64,000 nucleotides of DNA, taken from positions 524,501 to 588,500 of the forward strand of contig NZ_CP125378.1 in NCBI RefSeq assembly GCF_034008635.1, given 5' to 3'. Positions 25,356 through 34,630 of the stretch are shown piece by piece (position 1 is the stretch's first letter; the number at the start of each line of letters is the position of its first letter). Source of the stretch: Pseudomonas sp. P8_229. Lineage in GTDB: Bacteria; Pseudomonadota; Gammaproteobacteria; Pseudomonadales; Pseudomonadaceae. Below the pieces are notes generated by a model. It saw only the letters and a program-made list of their open reading frames with translations, made no database searches and had not been told where the DNA came from. The position numbers were made by a program, and so were the translations under genes.

Positions 25356-26720
25356 ATGAAATTCGCAGCCATCGAAGACGCACGCCTGTTCCTTGAACAG
25401 AACCCCGATATCGACATGATCGAGCTGTTCATCCTCGACGCCAACGGCGTGCCGCGCGGCAAGCTGTTGCACCGCGAAGAACTGCTGGCGGTGTATGAAA
25501 GTGGTCGCCCGTTACCCAGCACCATCCTCGGCCTGACCGTACAGGGTGAGGACGTGGAGAACTCCGGTCTGGTGTGGGACGTCGGCGACATCGACTGCCG
25601 CGCCTACCCGCTCGAAGGCAGTCTGGTGCGTCTGCCATGGCGACAGATTCCGACCGCTGCGGTGCAGGTCAGCATGCATCCGACCGAGGGCATGCCGGCG
25701 AGCATCGCCGACCCGCGTCACCTGCTGATCAAGGTGATCGACGGCCTCAAAGCCGAGGGTTATCACCCGGTCATGGCCTGCGAGCTGGAGTTCTATCTGC
25801 TCGACGCCAAACGCGATCACAACGGCCGACCGCAACCGGCGCTGGACGCCGACGGTGGCCGACCGCGACACACCCAGGTCTACGGCTTGCGTGAACTGGA
25901 GCAGATCGAACCGTTCCTCGCCGACCTCTACCAGGCCTGCAAACTGCACGGTATTCCGGCGCGCACGGCGATCTCCGAATACGCCCCGGGGCAGGTGGAA
26001 ATCACCCTCGAACACGGCGATGCACTGCAGGCGATGGATCAGGCGGTACGCTACAAACGTCTGGTCAAAGCCGTGGCGCACAAACACGGCATGCAGGCGA
26101 CGTTCATGGCCAAGCCGTTCGATGACCTGGCCGGCACCGGTATGCACATGCACGTCAGCCTCGCCGATGGTGCTGGGCACAACCTGTTCGCCTCGCAAGA
26201 TCCGGCCGGCACCCCGCTGCTGCGCACCGCGATAGGCGGCATGCTCGCCTCCCTGCTCGATACGCTGCTGCTGTTCTGCCCCAACGCCAACTCGTACCGC
26301 CGGTTCCAGGCCAACAGCTACGCGCCATTGGCGCCGACCTGGGGCGTCGACAATCGCACCGTCAGCCTGCGTGTTCCTGGCGGCCCGGCCAACACCCGGC
26401 ACATCGAACACCGCATCTGCGGCGCCGATGCCAACCCGTATCTGGCGGCAGCAGCGATCCTCGCCGGCATCCATCGCGGCATTCGTGAAGACCTTGATCC
26501 GGGGGCGCCGGTTGAAGGCAATGGCTACGCGCAGGCGAAGGAATTGTTACCGACTGATTGGCTGACGTCGCTGCGGGCACTGGAGAATTCGGTGTGGGCG
26601 CGGGATGCCCTAGGGCAAGCATTTCTCGGGGTGTATCTGGCGGTGAAACGGGCCGAGTACCGGCAGTTCATGGCCGAGGTGGGTGAGCAGGACTGGCGCT
26701 GGTACCTGACCGAAGCCTGA
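25356..26720 (+). CDS. Glutamine synthetase family ligase, gamma-glutamylpolyamine synthetase-like (second copy)
   Basis: The 454-residue protein has the glutamine synthetase fold signatures ACELEFYLLD, GTGMHMHVSL, PNANSYRRFQ and GADANPYLAAAAILAGI. It resembles PuuA/PauA enzymes, which ligate glutamate to an amine using ATP, more than nitrogen-assimilating GlnA. It is paired with an FAD oxidase at 26790, as PuuA and PuuB are. The true amine substrate is unknown. The ATG at 25356 is chosen; a TTG two codons upstream is the only alternative. Confidence 0.88.
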   Translation: MKFAAIEDARLFLEQNPDIDMIELFILDANGVPRGKLLHREELLAVYESGRPLPSTILGLTVQGEDVENSGLVWDVGDIDCRAYPLEGSLVRLPWRQIPTAAVQVSMHPTEGMPASIADPRHLLIKVIDGLKAEGYHPVMACELEFYLLDAKRDHNGRPQPALDADGGRPRHTQVYGLRELEQIEPFLADLYQACKLHGIPARTAISEYAPGQVEITLEHGDALQAMDQAVRYKRLVKAVAHKHGMQATFMAKPFDDLAGTGMHMHVSLADGAGHNLFASQDPAGTPLLRTAIGGMLASLLDTLLLFCPNANSYRRFQANSYAPLAPTWGVDNRTVSLRVPGGPANTRHIEHRICGADANPYLAAAAILAGIHRGIREDLDPGAPVEGNGYAQAKELLPTDWLTSLRALENSVWARDALGQAFLGVYLAVKRAEYRQFMAEVGEQDWRWYLTEA

Positions 26721-26735
26721 AGCCTCACACCATCC

Positions 26736-26757
26736 CCCCCTGTGGGAGCGGGCTTGC
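26736..26757. repeat. Truncated single REP
   Basis: A lone left REP half (CTGTGGGAGCGGGCTTGC) is cut off after the loop. It lies in the 69-base gap between the ligase and oxidase genes of the putative pauA/pauB pair. Confidence 0.7.
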
Positions 26758-26789
26758 ACTCTGACTCCCGAATTTGTGTGGACACTGAC

Positions 26790-28085
26790 ATGACCGAACG
26801 CTGCAATTCCTACTACACCGCCACGCTCAACCAGGACACCGACTACCCGACCCTGCAAGGCCGCCACCAGGTCGATGTGGTGATCATCGGCGGCGGTTTC
26901 ACCGGTGTTGCCACCGCCGTCGAACTCGCCGAAAAGGGCCTGAAAGTCGCCATCGTCGAGAGCCATAAAATCGGCTGGGGCGCCACCGGGCGCAATGGCG
27001 GGCAAGTCACCGGCAGCCTCTCCGGCGACGGCGCGATGCGCAAACAGATGCGCCCGAAACTCGGCGATGAAGTCGACGATTTCATCTGGCACCTGCGCTG
27101 GCGCGGACACGAAATCATCCAGCAGCGCGTCGAGAAATATGGCATCCAGTGCGACCTCAAGCACGGCCATCTGCACGCAGCCTACAAACCGAGTCACATG
27201 GACGGTTTGCGCCAGGATTACGAAGAAGCCGTGCGCCGTGGGATGGCCGACGAGGTCAGCCTGCTCGACCGCAGTCAGGTGCGCGATCTGCTGCAAAGCG
27301 ACCTCTACCACGGCGCAATCAGGAACACCCGCAACATGCACCTGCACCCGCTCAACCTGTGCATTGGCGAGGCGCGGGCGGCGGAAAGTCTGGGGGCGCT
27401 GATCTTCGAAAACAGTGAAGTACTGGAGATCATTCACGGCACGGCTCCTCACAAAAGCCCTGGCGTCAGAACCGCCCACGGCCAGATCGATGCCAGGCAG
27501 GTGATGCTCGCCGGTGACGTCTATCACAAGCTTGAACCGGGTCAGCTCAAGGGCAAGATTTTCCCGGCCATGGGCGGCATTGTCACCACCGCGCCGCTGG
27601 GAGACCTGGCGCGGCAGATCAACCCCGAGGACCTGGCGGTGTACGACTGCCGCTTCGTCCTCGATTACTACCGCCTCACGGCCGACGGTCGGCTGCTGTT
27701 CGGCGGCGGCGCCAACTACAGCGGCAAGGATTCGCGGGACATCGCCGCCGAGCTGCGCCCGTGCATCGAGCAGACGTTCCCGGCGCTCAGAGGGGTGAAA
27801 ATCGATTACCAGTGGAGCTGCGCGATGGGCATCGTGATCAACCGCATCCCGCAACTGGGCAAGCTCTCGGACAACGTCTGGTATTGCCAGGGCTACTCGG
27901 GACACGGCATCGCGACGACGCACATCATGGGCGAAATCATGAGCCGGGCGATCACCGGGCAGATGGAACAGTTCGACACCTTTGCCGCGTGCCAGCATAT
28001 TCGCGTGCCAATGGGGGATTTGCTGGGCAACCCGCTGTTGGCGGCGGGGATGTGGTATTACCAGATGCTCGAAAAACTGCGTTGA
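26790..28085 (+). CDS. FAD-dependent amine oxidoreductase, PuuB/PauB-like (second copy)
   Basis: The 431-residue protein has the N-terminal dinucleotide-binding motif VVIIGGGFTGVATAVELAEKG (in two parts, near residues 35-55) and the DAO-family segment GWGATGRNGGQV. It probably oxidises the gamma-glutamylated amine made by the neighbouring ligase to an aldehyde. The homologous protein at 39784-41067 is the likely main-pathway enzyme. The start at 26790 is chosen because upstream codons come from a REP remnant. Confidence 0.87.
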   Translation: MTERCNSYYTATLNQDTDYPTLQGRHQVDVVIIGGGFTGVATAVELAEKGLKVAIVESHKIGWGATGRNGGQVTGSLSGDGAMRKQMRPKLGDEVDDFIWHLRWRGHEIIQQRVEKYGIQCDLKHGHLHAAYKPSHMDGLRQDYEEAVRRGMADEVSLLDRSQVRDLLQSDLYHGAIRNTRNMHLHPLNLCIGEARAAESLGALIFENSEVLEIIHGTAPHKSPGVRTAHGQIDARQVMLAGDVYHKLEPGQLKGKIFPAMGGIVTTAPLGDLARQINPEDLAVYDCRFVLDYYRLTADGRLLFGGGANYSGKDSRDIAAELRPCIEQTFPALRGVKIDYQWSCAMGIVINRIPQLGKLSDNVWYCQGYSGHGIATTHIMGEIMSRAITGQMEQFDTFAACQHIRVPMGDLLGNPLLAAGMWYYQMLEKLR

Positions 28086-28099
28086 TCGCACAGGCCCTT

Positions 28100-28440
28100 T
28101 CGCGAGCAAGCCCGCTCCCACATTCGAATGCATTCCAAATGTGGGAGCGGGCTTGCTCGCGAAGACGCCAGCAGCCCCAATACAAATCTCAACCAGTCAA
28201 CTGCTCCCACATTGGAGTCCATTCCAAATGTGGGCGCGAGCCTGCTCGCGAAGACGCCAGCAGCCCCAATACAAATCTCAACCAGACAACTGCTCCCACA
28301 TTGGAGTCCATTCCAAATGTGGGCGCGGGCTTGCTCGCGAAGACGCCAGCAGCCCCAATACAAATCTCAACCAGACAACTGCTCCCACATTGGAGTCCAT
28401 TCCAAATGTGGGAGCGGGCTTGCTCGCGAAGACGCCAGCA
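28100..28440. repeat. Tandem REP array, 89-bp period
   Basis: The segment CATTCCAAATGTGGG followed by a REP recurs at 28131, 28220, 28309 and 28398, exactly 89 bases apart. Each unit holds GCGGGCTTGCTCGCGAAGACGC (or a GCGAGCC variant), a spacer with CAGCCCCAATACAAATCTCAA, and CTGCTCCCACATTGGAGTC. The right REP half in each unit is reduced to CTGCTCCCAC, so the amplified unit differs from a full REPIN. It separates two convergent genes. Confidence 0.9.
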
Positions 28441-28455
28441 GCCTTACTACAAATT

Positions 28456-29241
28456 TCAGTCCGGCAACTGCTCCACCACAATCCCCAACCGCCGATAATC
28501 CTCGACACTGCCCGACGCCACATGCCGTTCGGTAATCAGCGTATGCAGACGAGCACAAGAAGCCACCACAAACGGCTCCACCGCCCCCAACTTGTCCGCC
28601 GTGGTCACTGCAATCACCCGCGTCGCACTGTCGAGCAAAGCCTGTTTGACCGGCACTTCATCGAAATGCAGCGAGGTGATGCCCACCTCCGGGTGAATCG
28701 CGCAGACCCCGGTAAACGCCAGATCCGCCTTGATCCCGGCCAGCATGCGCACCGCCTCATGCCCGCCGGCCGACATCGTGCGCGGGTTCAGTTGCCCGCC
28801 GGCCAGAATCACCTTCACGCCCTTGTACTCGGACAAGGCAATGGCCGTCATCGGCGCCGCCGTCACCGCCGTGATCTGGATATCCGCGCGCATCGAGCGC
28901 GCGACCTGCAACGTGGTCGAGCCGGAATCGAACAGCACAATCTGGCCGTCCTCGACCTTTTGCGCCGCCACCTGCGCCAGACGCACCTTCACCTCGTCGC
29001 TCTCCTCCAGGCGGGTGAAGTAGTCCTTGCCGGTGTCCTTGGGTCGCGGCAGCGCCCCGCCGTGCACCCGCTGCACCAAGCCCGCGTGGTCCAGTTCGGC
29101 GAGATCGCGGCGAATGGTGTCTTCGGACACGGCAAAATGCTGGCTCAACTCCGAAGCCATGACCTTGCCGTCGCGTTCAAGGATCAGGAGGATTTTCTGC
29201 CGACGCAGGGACGGCAGTTCGGTGACCGAATGATCGTGCAT
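28456..29241 (-). CDS. DeoR/GlpR-family transcriptional regulator
   Basis: The 261-residue product has the N-terminal DeoR helix-turn-helix (RRQKILLILERDGKVMASEL, then FAVSEDTIRRDLAELDHAGL) and a C-terminal sugar-phosphate-isomerase-like sensor domain with VLFDSGSTT. DeoR-type proteins usually repress carbon-source genes in response to phosphorylated metabolites. It is convergent to the second pauA/pauB pair, so a link to those genes is only suggested by proximity. Confidence 0.9.
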   Translation of the reverse strand: MHDHSVTELPSLRRQKILLILERDGKVMASELSQHFAVSEDTIRRDLAELDHAGLVQRVHGGALPRPKDTGKDYFTRLEESDEVKVRLAQVAAQKVEDGQIVLFDSGSTTLQVARSMRADIQITAVTAAPMTAIALSEYKGVKVILAGGQLNPRTMSAGGHEAVRMLAGIKADLAFTGVCAIHPEVGITSLHFDEVPVKQALLDSATRVIAVTTADKLGAVEPFVVASCARLHTLITERHVASGSVEDYRRLGIVVEQLPD

Positions 29242-29419
29242 GAGTTTGCCTGTTTGTGCTTGTAGTTGCAGGTTTTCCGAGACTAGCGAAAGCCCCGGGC
29301 AAACACAAACCGGCCGGTATCAATTGTTTCGATCATTGGAATCAACAAGCCGAATTTTTTCTTTGCCTGGCGCCTGTTCAGAATGGCCCCACTCCAAAAA
29401 GGCTCAGGATGAACAGCTG

Positions 29420-29488
29420 ATGAATCTCAATTTTGCGTTTGCGTGCATGATCGTCGTGTCTTTTGCGATTGCCCTGGGCCACGCCTGA
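29420..29488 (+). CDS. Very small hydrophobic peptide ORF
   Basis: A 22-codon frame (MNLNFAFACMIVVSFAIALG followed by HA) would give a single membrane helix. CAGGATG with AGGA lies about 12 bases upstream of the ATG. It sits between the divergent DeoR gene and the LysR gene that faces it. No family is recognised; it is comparable in size to known small membrane regulators. Confidence 0.35.
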   Translation: MNLNFAFACMIVVSFAIALGHA

Positions 29489-29492
29489 GGCG

Positions 29493-30386
29493 CTAGACCG
29501 ACGCCGCCAGATGTTCACGCAACCACTTGTGTGCCGGATCGCGGTGCGAGCGTTCGCCCCAGAACATCGCCATTTCGTAGCCCGGCACCTGCAGTGGTGC
29601 GTCGACCACCTGCAACGCCGGGTTGCCGCGCACCAGCCGTGACGGCAGCATCGCCACCAGATCCGTGCTGACCAGCACCGACATCACCATCAGAAAATGT
29701 GGCACCGACAGCACCACGTTGCGCGCCAGGCCGACCTCGGCCAGAGCCTTGTCGGTCACGCCAAAAAAGCCCCCGCCCTCGCGCGACACCATCACGTGTT
29801 CCAGTGCGCAGAACTGTTCGCGGTTCGGCTTGCGCTTCAAGCGCGGATGGCCGACGCGACCGGCCAATACGTAGTGCTCGGTGAACAGCACCCGTTGATG
29901 CAGATCCAGCGGCGCGTCTTCGGTGATGTGCAACGCCAGGTCGAACACGCCCTGCTCCGCCTGCTTGACCAACTGCGCCGGCATCAGGTCGAGCACCGCC
30001 AGCCGCGTGCCCGGTGCCTGAATGCGCAGACCGCTGAGGGCCGGCAGCACCACCGTCGATTCACCGTAATCGGTCGCCGAGACTTTCCAGATCTGGCTGG
30101 CCTGCGCCGGATCGAACGCACTGGCCGGCGCCACCGCCCGTTCCAGTGCTTCCAGCGCCTCGCGCAACGGCTCGCGCAATTCATCGGCCCGCGCGGTTGG
30201 CCGCATGCCCCGTGGCCCGGGCAGCAACAGCGGGTCGGCAAAGATGTCGCGCAGCTTGGCCAGGTGCACACTCACCGACGGCTGCGACAGGTTCAACCGC
30301 TCTGCGGCGCGGGTTACGTTGTGTTCTGCCAATAACACGTCTAGGGTCAACAGCAAGTTGATGTCCAGACGTCGTAAATTATTCAT
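29493..30386 (-). CDS. LysR-family transcriptional regulator
   Basis: The 297-residue protein starts MNNLRRLDINLLLTLDVLLAE and has a clear N-terminal winged helix-turn-helix (NVTRAAERLNLSQPSVSVHL). The upstream eight codons of the open frame are less likely to be translated. It is divergent from the NAD(P)H-dependent oxidoreductase at 30471 and likely controls it; the shared 84-base gap is AT-rich and holds TGACATATCA, a small palindrome-like site. Confidence 0.9.
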   Translation of the reverse strand: MNNLRRLDINLLLTLDVLLAEHNVTRAAERLNLSQPSVSVHLAKLRDIFADPLLLPGPRGMRPTARADELREPLREALEALERAVAPASAFDPAQASQIWKVSATDYGESTVVLPALSGLRIQAPGTRLAVLDLMPAQLVKQAEQGVFDLALHITEDAPLDLHQRVLFTEHYVLAGRVGHPRLKRKPNREQFCALEHVMVSREGGGFFGVTDKALAEVGLARNVVLSVPHFLMVMSVLVSTDLVAMLPSRLVRGNPALQVVDAPLQVPGYEMAMFWGERSHRDPAHKWLREHLAASV

Positions 30387-30470
30387 GGCTATACCTGACA
30401 TATCAGACATTCATTTCCAATATACCGATCAAGGATTGATCCTGCTTACATTCAACCAAGGAGTTGCAAC

Positions 30471-31247
30471 ATGAATGTGCTACTGGTCTACGCCCACCCC
30501 GAACCCACCTCGCTCAACGGCTCGCTCAAGGACTTCACCGTCCAGCGCCTGCAGGCCGCCGGTCACTCCGTGCAGGTCTCCGACCTGTACGCGATGAACT
30601 GGAAGACCACCCTCGACGCCGACGACGCCCCCGGTCGCGACGAGAGTCGACCGTTCCACGCCTCGCAGGATTCGAAACTGGCTTACCAGCAGGGCCGGCA
30701 GTCCGCCGACATTGCCCGCGAGCAGGAAAAACTGCTGTGGGCCGACGCGCTGATCCTGCAGTTCCCGCTGTGGTGGTTCACCATGCCAGCAATCCTCAAG
30801 GGCTGGGTCGAACGCGTTTACGCCTACGGGTTCGCCTACGGTGTCGGCGAACATTCCGATAGCCGTTGGGGTGAGCGTTACGGCGAAGGGAAGATGAAAG
30901 GCAAGCGTGCGATGTTGGTGGTTACTACCGGAGGCTGGGATTCGCACTACGGCTCACGCGGGATCAACGGGCCGATTGATGACCTGCTGTTTCCGATTCA
31001 GCACGGCGTGCTGTTTTATCCCGGTTTCGAGGTGGTGCCGCCATTCCTGGTGTACCGCGCCAGCCGCATGGATGAAGCGCGGTTTGCCGAGACCTGCGAA
31101 GCGCTGGGCACGCGTCTGGATGAGTTGTGGAGCACGCGGCCGATTGCGTATCGGCAACAGAATGGCGGGGAATATCAGATCCCCGCTCTGACGCTCAAGG
31201 ATGACATCGCCCCCGGCGAGGAAGGCTTCACCGTCCACCTGCGCTGA
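30471..31247 (+). CDS. NAD(P)H-dependent quinone reductase-like flavoprotein
   Basis: The 258-residue protein has a flavodoxin-like fold: an N-terminal strand-loop VLLVYAHPEPTSLNGSLKD and the conserved QFPLWWFTMPAILKGWVERV (with W-x-x-P-A-I-L-K). It resembles the NQO1/KefF-type oxidoreductases that reduce quinones or nitro compounds by two electrons using FMN or FAD. It is divergent from a LysR regulator, a common arrangement for such detoxifying enzymes. Confidence 0.87.
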   Translation: MNVLLVYAHPEPTSLNGSLKDFTVQRLQAAGHSVQVSDLYAMNWKTTLDADDAPGRDESRPFHASQDSKLAYQQGRQSADIAREQEKLLWADALILQFPLWWFTMPAILKGWVERVYAYGFAYGVGEHSDSRWGERYGEGKMKGKRAMLVVTTGGWDSHYGSRGINGPIDDLLFPIQHGVLFYPGFEVVPPFLVYRASRMDEARFAETCEALGTRLDELWSTRPIAYRQQNGGEYQIPALTLKDDIAPGEEGFTVHLR

Positions 31248-31261
31248 TCACACCCCGCACC

Positions 31262-31293
31262 TTGTGGTGAGGGATTTTGTCCCTTCACCACAA
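31262..31293. repeat. Short GTGGTGAGGGATTTTGTCCC hairpin
   Basis: A perfect-stem hairpin (TTGTGGTGAGGGA-TTTTG-TCCCTTCACCACAA) lies between convergent genes. It is a collapsed member of the GTGGCGAGGGG repeat family and may act as a transcription end signal. Confidence 0.65.
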
Positions 31294-31310
31294 CGGCTTG
31301 CGCTCCGGAT

Positions 31311-31829
31311 TCAGGCCGACACTACCTTCGCCGTGCGCACAAACAGCGCATGCGCCTTGTCCCAGAAATTGCCGCCGAGCACGAAGAAACTGCCGATGAA
31401 CATCAGGTCACCCAGCAGTTGCATCTGCCACAGATTGGGGCGCAATCCTGGCCAGAAGTTATCGAAATACGGTTCCAGAAACGCGGTCAGCAGCGGCAGC
31501 CAGAACATCACCACGCCGATCCGGTGACGCATCGGCCCGACCTGATCGACCGGCGTCGGAATGATCCCCGACACGTAACCGCCGATCTTGCGCTTGAGTT
31601 CGGCAAACCCGGCCTTGCCCATCACGGCGATCACCAGCAGCAACAGCACCTTGTTGCTGATGAACAGCACCCCGGTCAGCGCGGCGACTTTCGAGCCGGG
31701 CACATCGAGGCTGGCCGCGAGCGGTACCATCAGCCACGAGCCGAGCATCAGGCAGATGATTGCTACACCGGCCTTGAAGCGCCAGTTGGCAGCGGTGGGC
31801 GGTACAACCGATTCCTGTGAGGTGTCCAT
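31311..31829 (-). CDS. Integral membrane protein, transporter-suffix-domain type
   Basis: The 172-residue protein has four hydrophobic helices (near residues 20-38, 48-68, 103-122 and 140-158) with the conserved-looking loop VMGKAGFAELKRKIGGYVSG between helices 2 and 3. It resembles small proteins annotated with a transporter suffix domain, whose function is unknown. It is transcribed alone and divergent from the efflux operon. Confidence 0.7.
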   Translation of the reverse strand: MDTSQESVVPPTAANWRFKAGVAIICLMLGSWLMVPLAASLDVPGSKVAALTGVLFISNKVLLLLVIAVMGKAGFAELKRKIGGYVSGIIPTPVDQVGPMRHRIGVVMFWLPLLTAFLEPYFDNFWPGLRPNLWQMQLLGDLMFIGSFFVLGGNFWDKAHALFVRTAKVVSA

Positions 31830-31959
31830 GGCTTCGTACCTTTTTATCGAGGGCGCGGGTCGGGAAGGCGCGCTTGAAAAGCGTAGCAGCAGATTCGCCC
31901 GATCAACCGGTCATCTGCCGTCTATGCTCCAGTGATATTTGCGATCAGGGACACGCGCA

Positions 31960-33513
31960 ATGCCTGCCACCACCGCCCTGCTGACACGGCCCGGCCACTT
32001 GTTGTTGCTTGGCGCCTTGAGTTTGAGCGGTTGCGTACGCCTGGGACCGGATTTCCAGCCGCCGGGCGAAGCCTGGAGCAAGCAATGGAACAGCACGGCG
32101 CTGGAGCAGGCCAGCGAACGGGCCGATCAGCCGGACCTGCGCCAGTGGTGGCAAGTGTTCGCCGACCCGGTGCTCGACCGCCTGATCGCCGAAGCCGATG
32201 CACACAACAGCAGCCTGAAAATCGCCGGGTTGCGGGTGCTCGAAGCCCGCGCACAATTGGGCATCGCCGAAAGCGGCCGCTACCCGCAAGTACAGCAGGT
32301 CGGCGTCGACAGCCTCTACGTCGATCGCCATCAGGCCGGCGGCAACAACCCGCAGAATCATCAATTCTGGCGACACAGCGCGGCGTTCGATGTCGGCTGG
32401 GAGCTGGATTTCTGGGGCCGCTTCAGCCGCGCCATTGAATCGTCCGATGCCAGTTACTTCGCCGCCCAGGCCAACTACGAAGACGCGCTGGTGTTGCTGC
32501 GCGCGCAAGTCGCCGACACCTATTTTCTGCTGCGCACCACCGAAGCACGGCTGCGGGTCGCCCGGGAAAACGCCGCCCAGCAGAAACGCAATTTCGAGAT
32601 CACCGAAAAACTCTTCAACAGCGGCCAGACCGCCGAACTCGACCTGCAACAGGCGAAAACCCAGTACCTGGGCACGCTGAGCAGCCTCCCGGCGTTCGAA
32701 GATCAGCTGCTGCGCACCCGTAACGCGCTGGCGGTGCTGGTCGGTCAGCCACCCGGTGGCGCGGCGCTGCTGGCTGAGCAAGCGGGGCTGATTCCACTGG
32801 TTGATCGCGCGGTGCTGCAGGACGTCCCGGCGAACCTGCTGCTGCGCCGCCCGGATGTGCGGGCGGCAGAACTGAACGTGGCTGCGCAATCGGCGCTGGT
32901 CGGGGTCGCCGAAACCGATCTGTACCCGTCGCTGACTTTACTGGGCAGCATCGTCTGGTCCACCGACACCCTCAGCGCCACCCCGCGCAGCCTCGACCTG
33001 ATTGGCGGCCCGAGCCTGCGCTGGAACATCTTTGATTACGGGCGTATCCGCAACAATATCCGGGTGCAGGACGCGCGCCTGCAGCAACTGATCGAAGCCT
33101 ATCGCGACAAGGTGCGCCAGGCCGCGCGCGAGGCCGACGATGCCGCCAGCGGCCTGAGCAAAGCGCTGGAGCGCGAGCGTATTCTGCGCGAGGCCGAAGG
33201 TGCGGCGCGACGCTCACTGGTGCTGGCCAACACACAATACCGCGAAGGTTATTCGGACTTTCAACGGGTGCTCGACGCCCAGCGTGCGCTGCTGGAACTG
33301 CAAGACAACTATCTGGTCAGCCGCAGCGATGCGGTGAGCAACCTGATCGCCCTGTACAAAGCCCTCGGTGGCGGCTGGCAAAACAGCGCACCGCCGATCG
33401 ACGAGCCCACCCGGCAACAGATGCAGCAGCGCACCAACTGGGGCGACTTGCTCAACGCACCGCCCGCCCCAGCGGCGTATCCCCTCCCATCGCAGGTAAG
33501 CCGCCATGACTGA
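31960..33513 (+). CDS. Outer membrane efflux lipoprotein (NodT/OprM family)
   Basis: The 517-residue protein has a lipoprotein signal peptide with lipobox LSLSGC (Cys near residue 24) and two OEP repeats, typical of TolC-like trimeric channels of tripartite pumps (SGQTAELDLQQAKTQYLGTL and the later EGYSDFQRVLDAQRALLEL). A TTG seven codons upstream is possible but the ATG at 31960 fits the signal peptide. It overlaps the next gene by 8 bases, showing an operon with the HlyD adaptor and DUF2955 protein. Confidence 0.9.
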   Translation: MPATTALLTRPGHLLLLGALSLSGCVRLGPDFQPPGEAWSKQWNSTALEQASERADQPDLRQWWQVFADPVLDRLIAEADAHNSSLKIAGLRVLEARAQLGIAESGRYPQVQQVGVDSLYVDRHQAGGNNPQNHQFWRHSAAFDVGWELDFWGRFSRAIESSDASYFAAQANYEDALVLLRAQVADTYFLLRTTEARLRVARENAAQQKRNFEITEKLFNSGQTAELDLQQAKTQYLGTLSSLPAFEDQLLRTRNALAVLVGQPPGGAALLAEQAGLIPLVDRAVLQDVPANLLLRRPDVRAAELNVAAQSALVGVAETDLYPSLTLLGSIVWSTDTLSATPRSLDLIGGPSLRWNIFDYGRIRNNIRVQDARLQQLIEAYRDKVRQAAREADDAASGLSKALERERILREAEGAARRSLVLANTQYREGYSDFQRVLDAQRALLELQDNYLVSRSDAVSNLIALYKALGGGWQNSAPPIDEPTRQQMQQRTNWGDLLNAPPAPAAYPLPSQVSRHD

Positions 33514-34630
33514 CGCCGCGCCTCCAGCGCCCGCCCCCGCACCGGCTCAGCCTGACCCGGCGAAAAAAGGCATCCGTTGGGTGCTGCTGTTGATCGTGCT
33601 GAGTCTGGCCTGGTACCTGTTGGCCGACCGCTACACGCCTTACACCCAGCAGGCGCGGGTCGGCGCGTTCGTGATTCCGGTGGCGGCGGAAGTCGCGGGT
33701 CGGGTGATCAAAGTCAACGTGCGCAACAATCAGGACGTCAAGGCTGGCGACATCCTCTTCGAACTCGACCCGCAGCCGCTGCAAATTGCCGTCGACCGCG
33801 CCAGGGCGGACCTTGAATCGACCCGCCGTCAAGTCGGCGCCAGCACCGCCGGCATCGCTTCGGCGCAGGCTTCGCTACGCGCCGCGCAGGCCAACGAACT
33901 CAAGGCACGCCAGGACAATCAGCGCCTCGAAGGCTTGTACAAACAGGACCCTGGCACGGTCTCGGTGCGCCTGCTGGAAGTGTCGCGCGCCAACCGCGAA
34001 CAAGCGGTCGCGCAGGTCGCCGCCGCACGCGCCGAAGTGCAACGGGCGCAGGAACAGGAAGGCGGCAACACCGACACCAACGCCCAACTGCGCAGCGCCG
34101 CCGCGGCACTGGCCAAGGCCGAACTGGACCTGGCCAACACGCGCATCGGCGCGCGCTCGGCCGGTTTGATCACCGACCTGCGCACCGACGTCGGCCAGTT
34201 CACCGCCGTCGGCAGCCCGCTGATGACCCTGATCGCCATTCACGACGTGTGGATCAGCGCCGACCTCACCGAAAACAATCTCGGCCGTGTGCAACCCGGC
34301 ACCCCGGTGGCGATCGTCCTCGACGCGCTACCCGGCGAAGTGCTCGACGGTCGCGTGCGCAGCGTCGGCTATGGCGTCAGTGTCGGTCAGACCCCAGCGC
34401 CCGGCACCCTGCCAAGCATCCAGAACAGCCGCGACTGGCTGCGTCCGGCGCAGCGTTTCCCGGTGATCATCGAGTTCACTGACGAGGCGAAAAAGCGCCT
34501 GTTCGACAGCCGTGCGATCCGCGCTGGTGGCCAGGCAGAGGTCATGGCCTTCCCCTCCGAGGGCAATCTGCTCAATCCGTTGGGGCGGCTGTTTGTCGGT
34601 CTGATGAGCTGGCTGTCGTATGCCTATTGA
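33506..34630 (+). CDS. HlyD-family efflux adaptor (membrane fusion protein)
   Basis: The 374-residue protein has a Pro-rich cytoplasmic start, one membrane helix (IRWVLLLIVLSLAWYLLA) and the HlyD/biotinyl-lipoyl-like domain split by a coiled coil (residues ~95-215). It bridges an inner membrane pump and the outer membrane channel. It overlaps the upstream lipoprotein gene by 8 bases and the downstream DUF2955 gene by 11 bases. Confidence 0.92.
   Translation: MTDAAPPAPAPAPAQPDPAKKGIRWVLLLIVLSLAWYLLADRYTPYTQQARVGAFVIPVAAEVAGRVIKVNVRNNQDVKAGDILFELDPQPLQIAVDRARADLESTRRQVGASTAGIASAQASLRAAQANELKARQDNQRLEGLYKQDPGTVSVRLLEVSRANREQAVAQVAAARAEVQRAQEQEGGNTDTNAQLRSAAAALAKAELDLANTRIGARSAGLITDLRTDVGQFTAVGSPLMTLIAIHDVWISADLTENNLGRVQPGTPVAIVLDALPGEVLDGRVRSVGYGVSVGQTPAPGTLPSIQNSRDWLRPAQRFPVIIEFTDEAKKRLFDSRAIRAGGQAEVMAFPSEGNLLNPLGRLFVGLMSWLSYAY

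Noticed and set aside
28100..28440. CRISPR array or gene with Pro/Ala repeats
   Set aside because: The 89-base tandem units hold REP hairpins, and open frames that cross them are only translations of the repeat in several frames.
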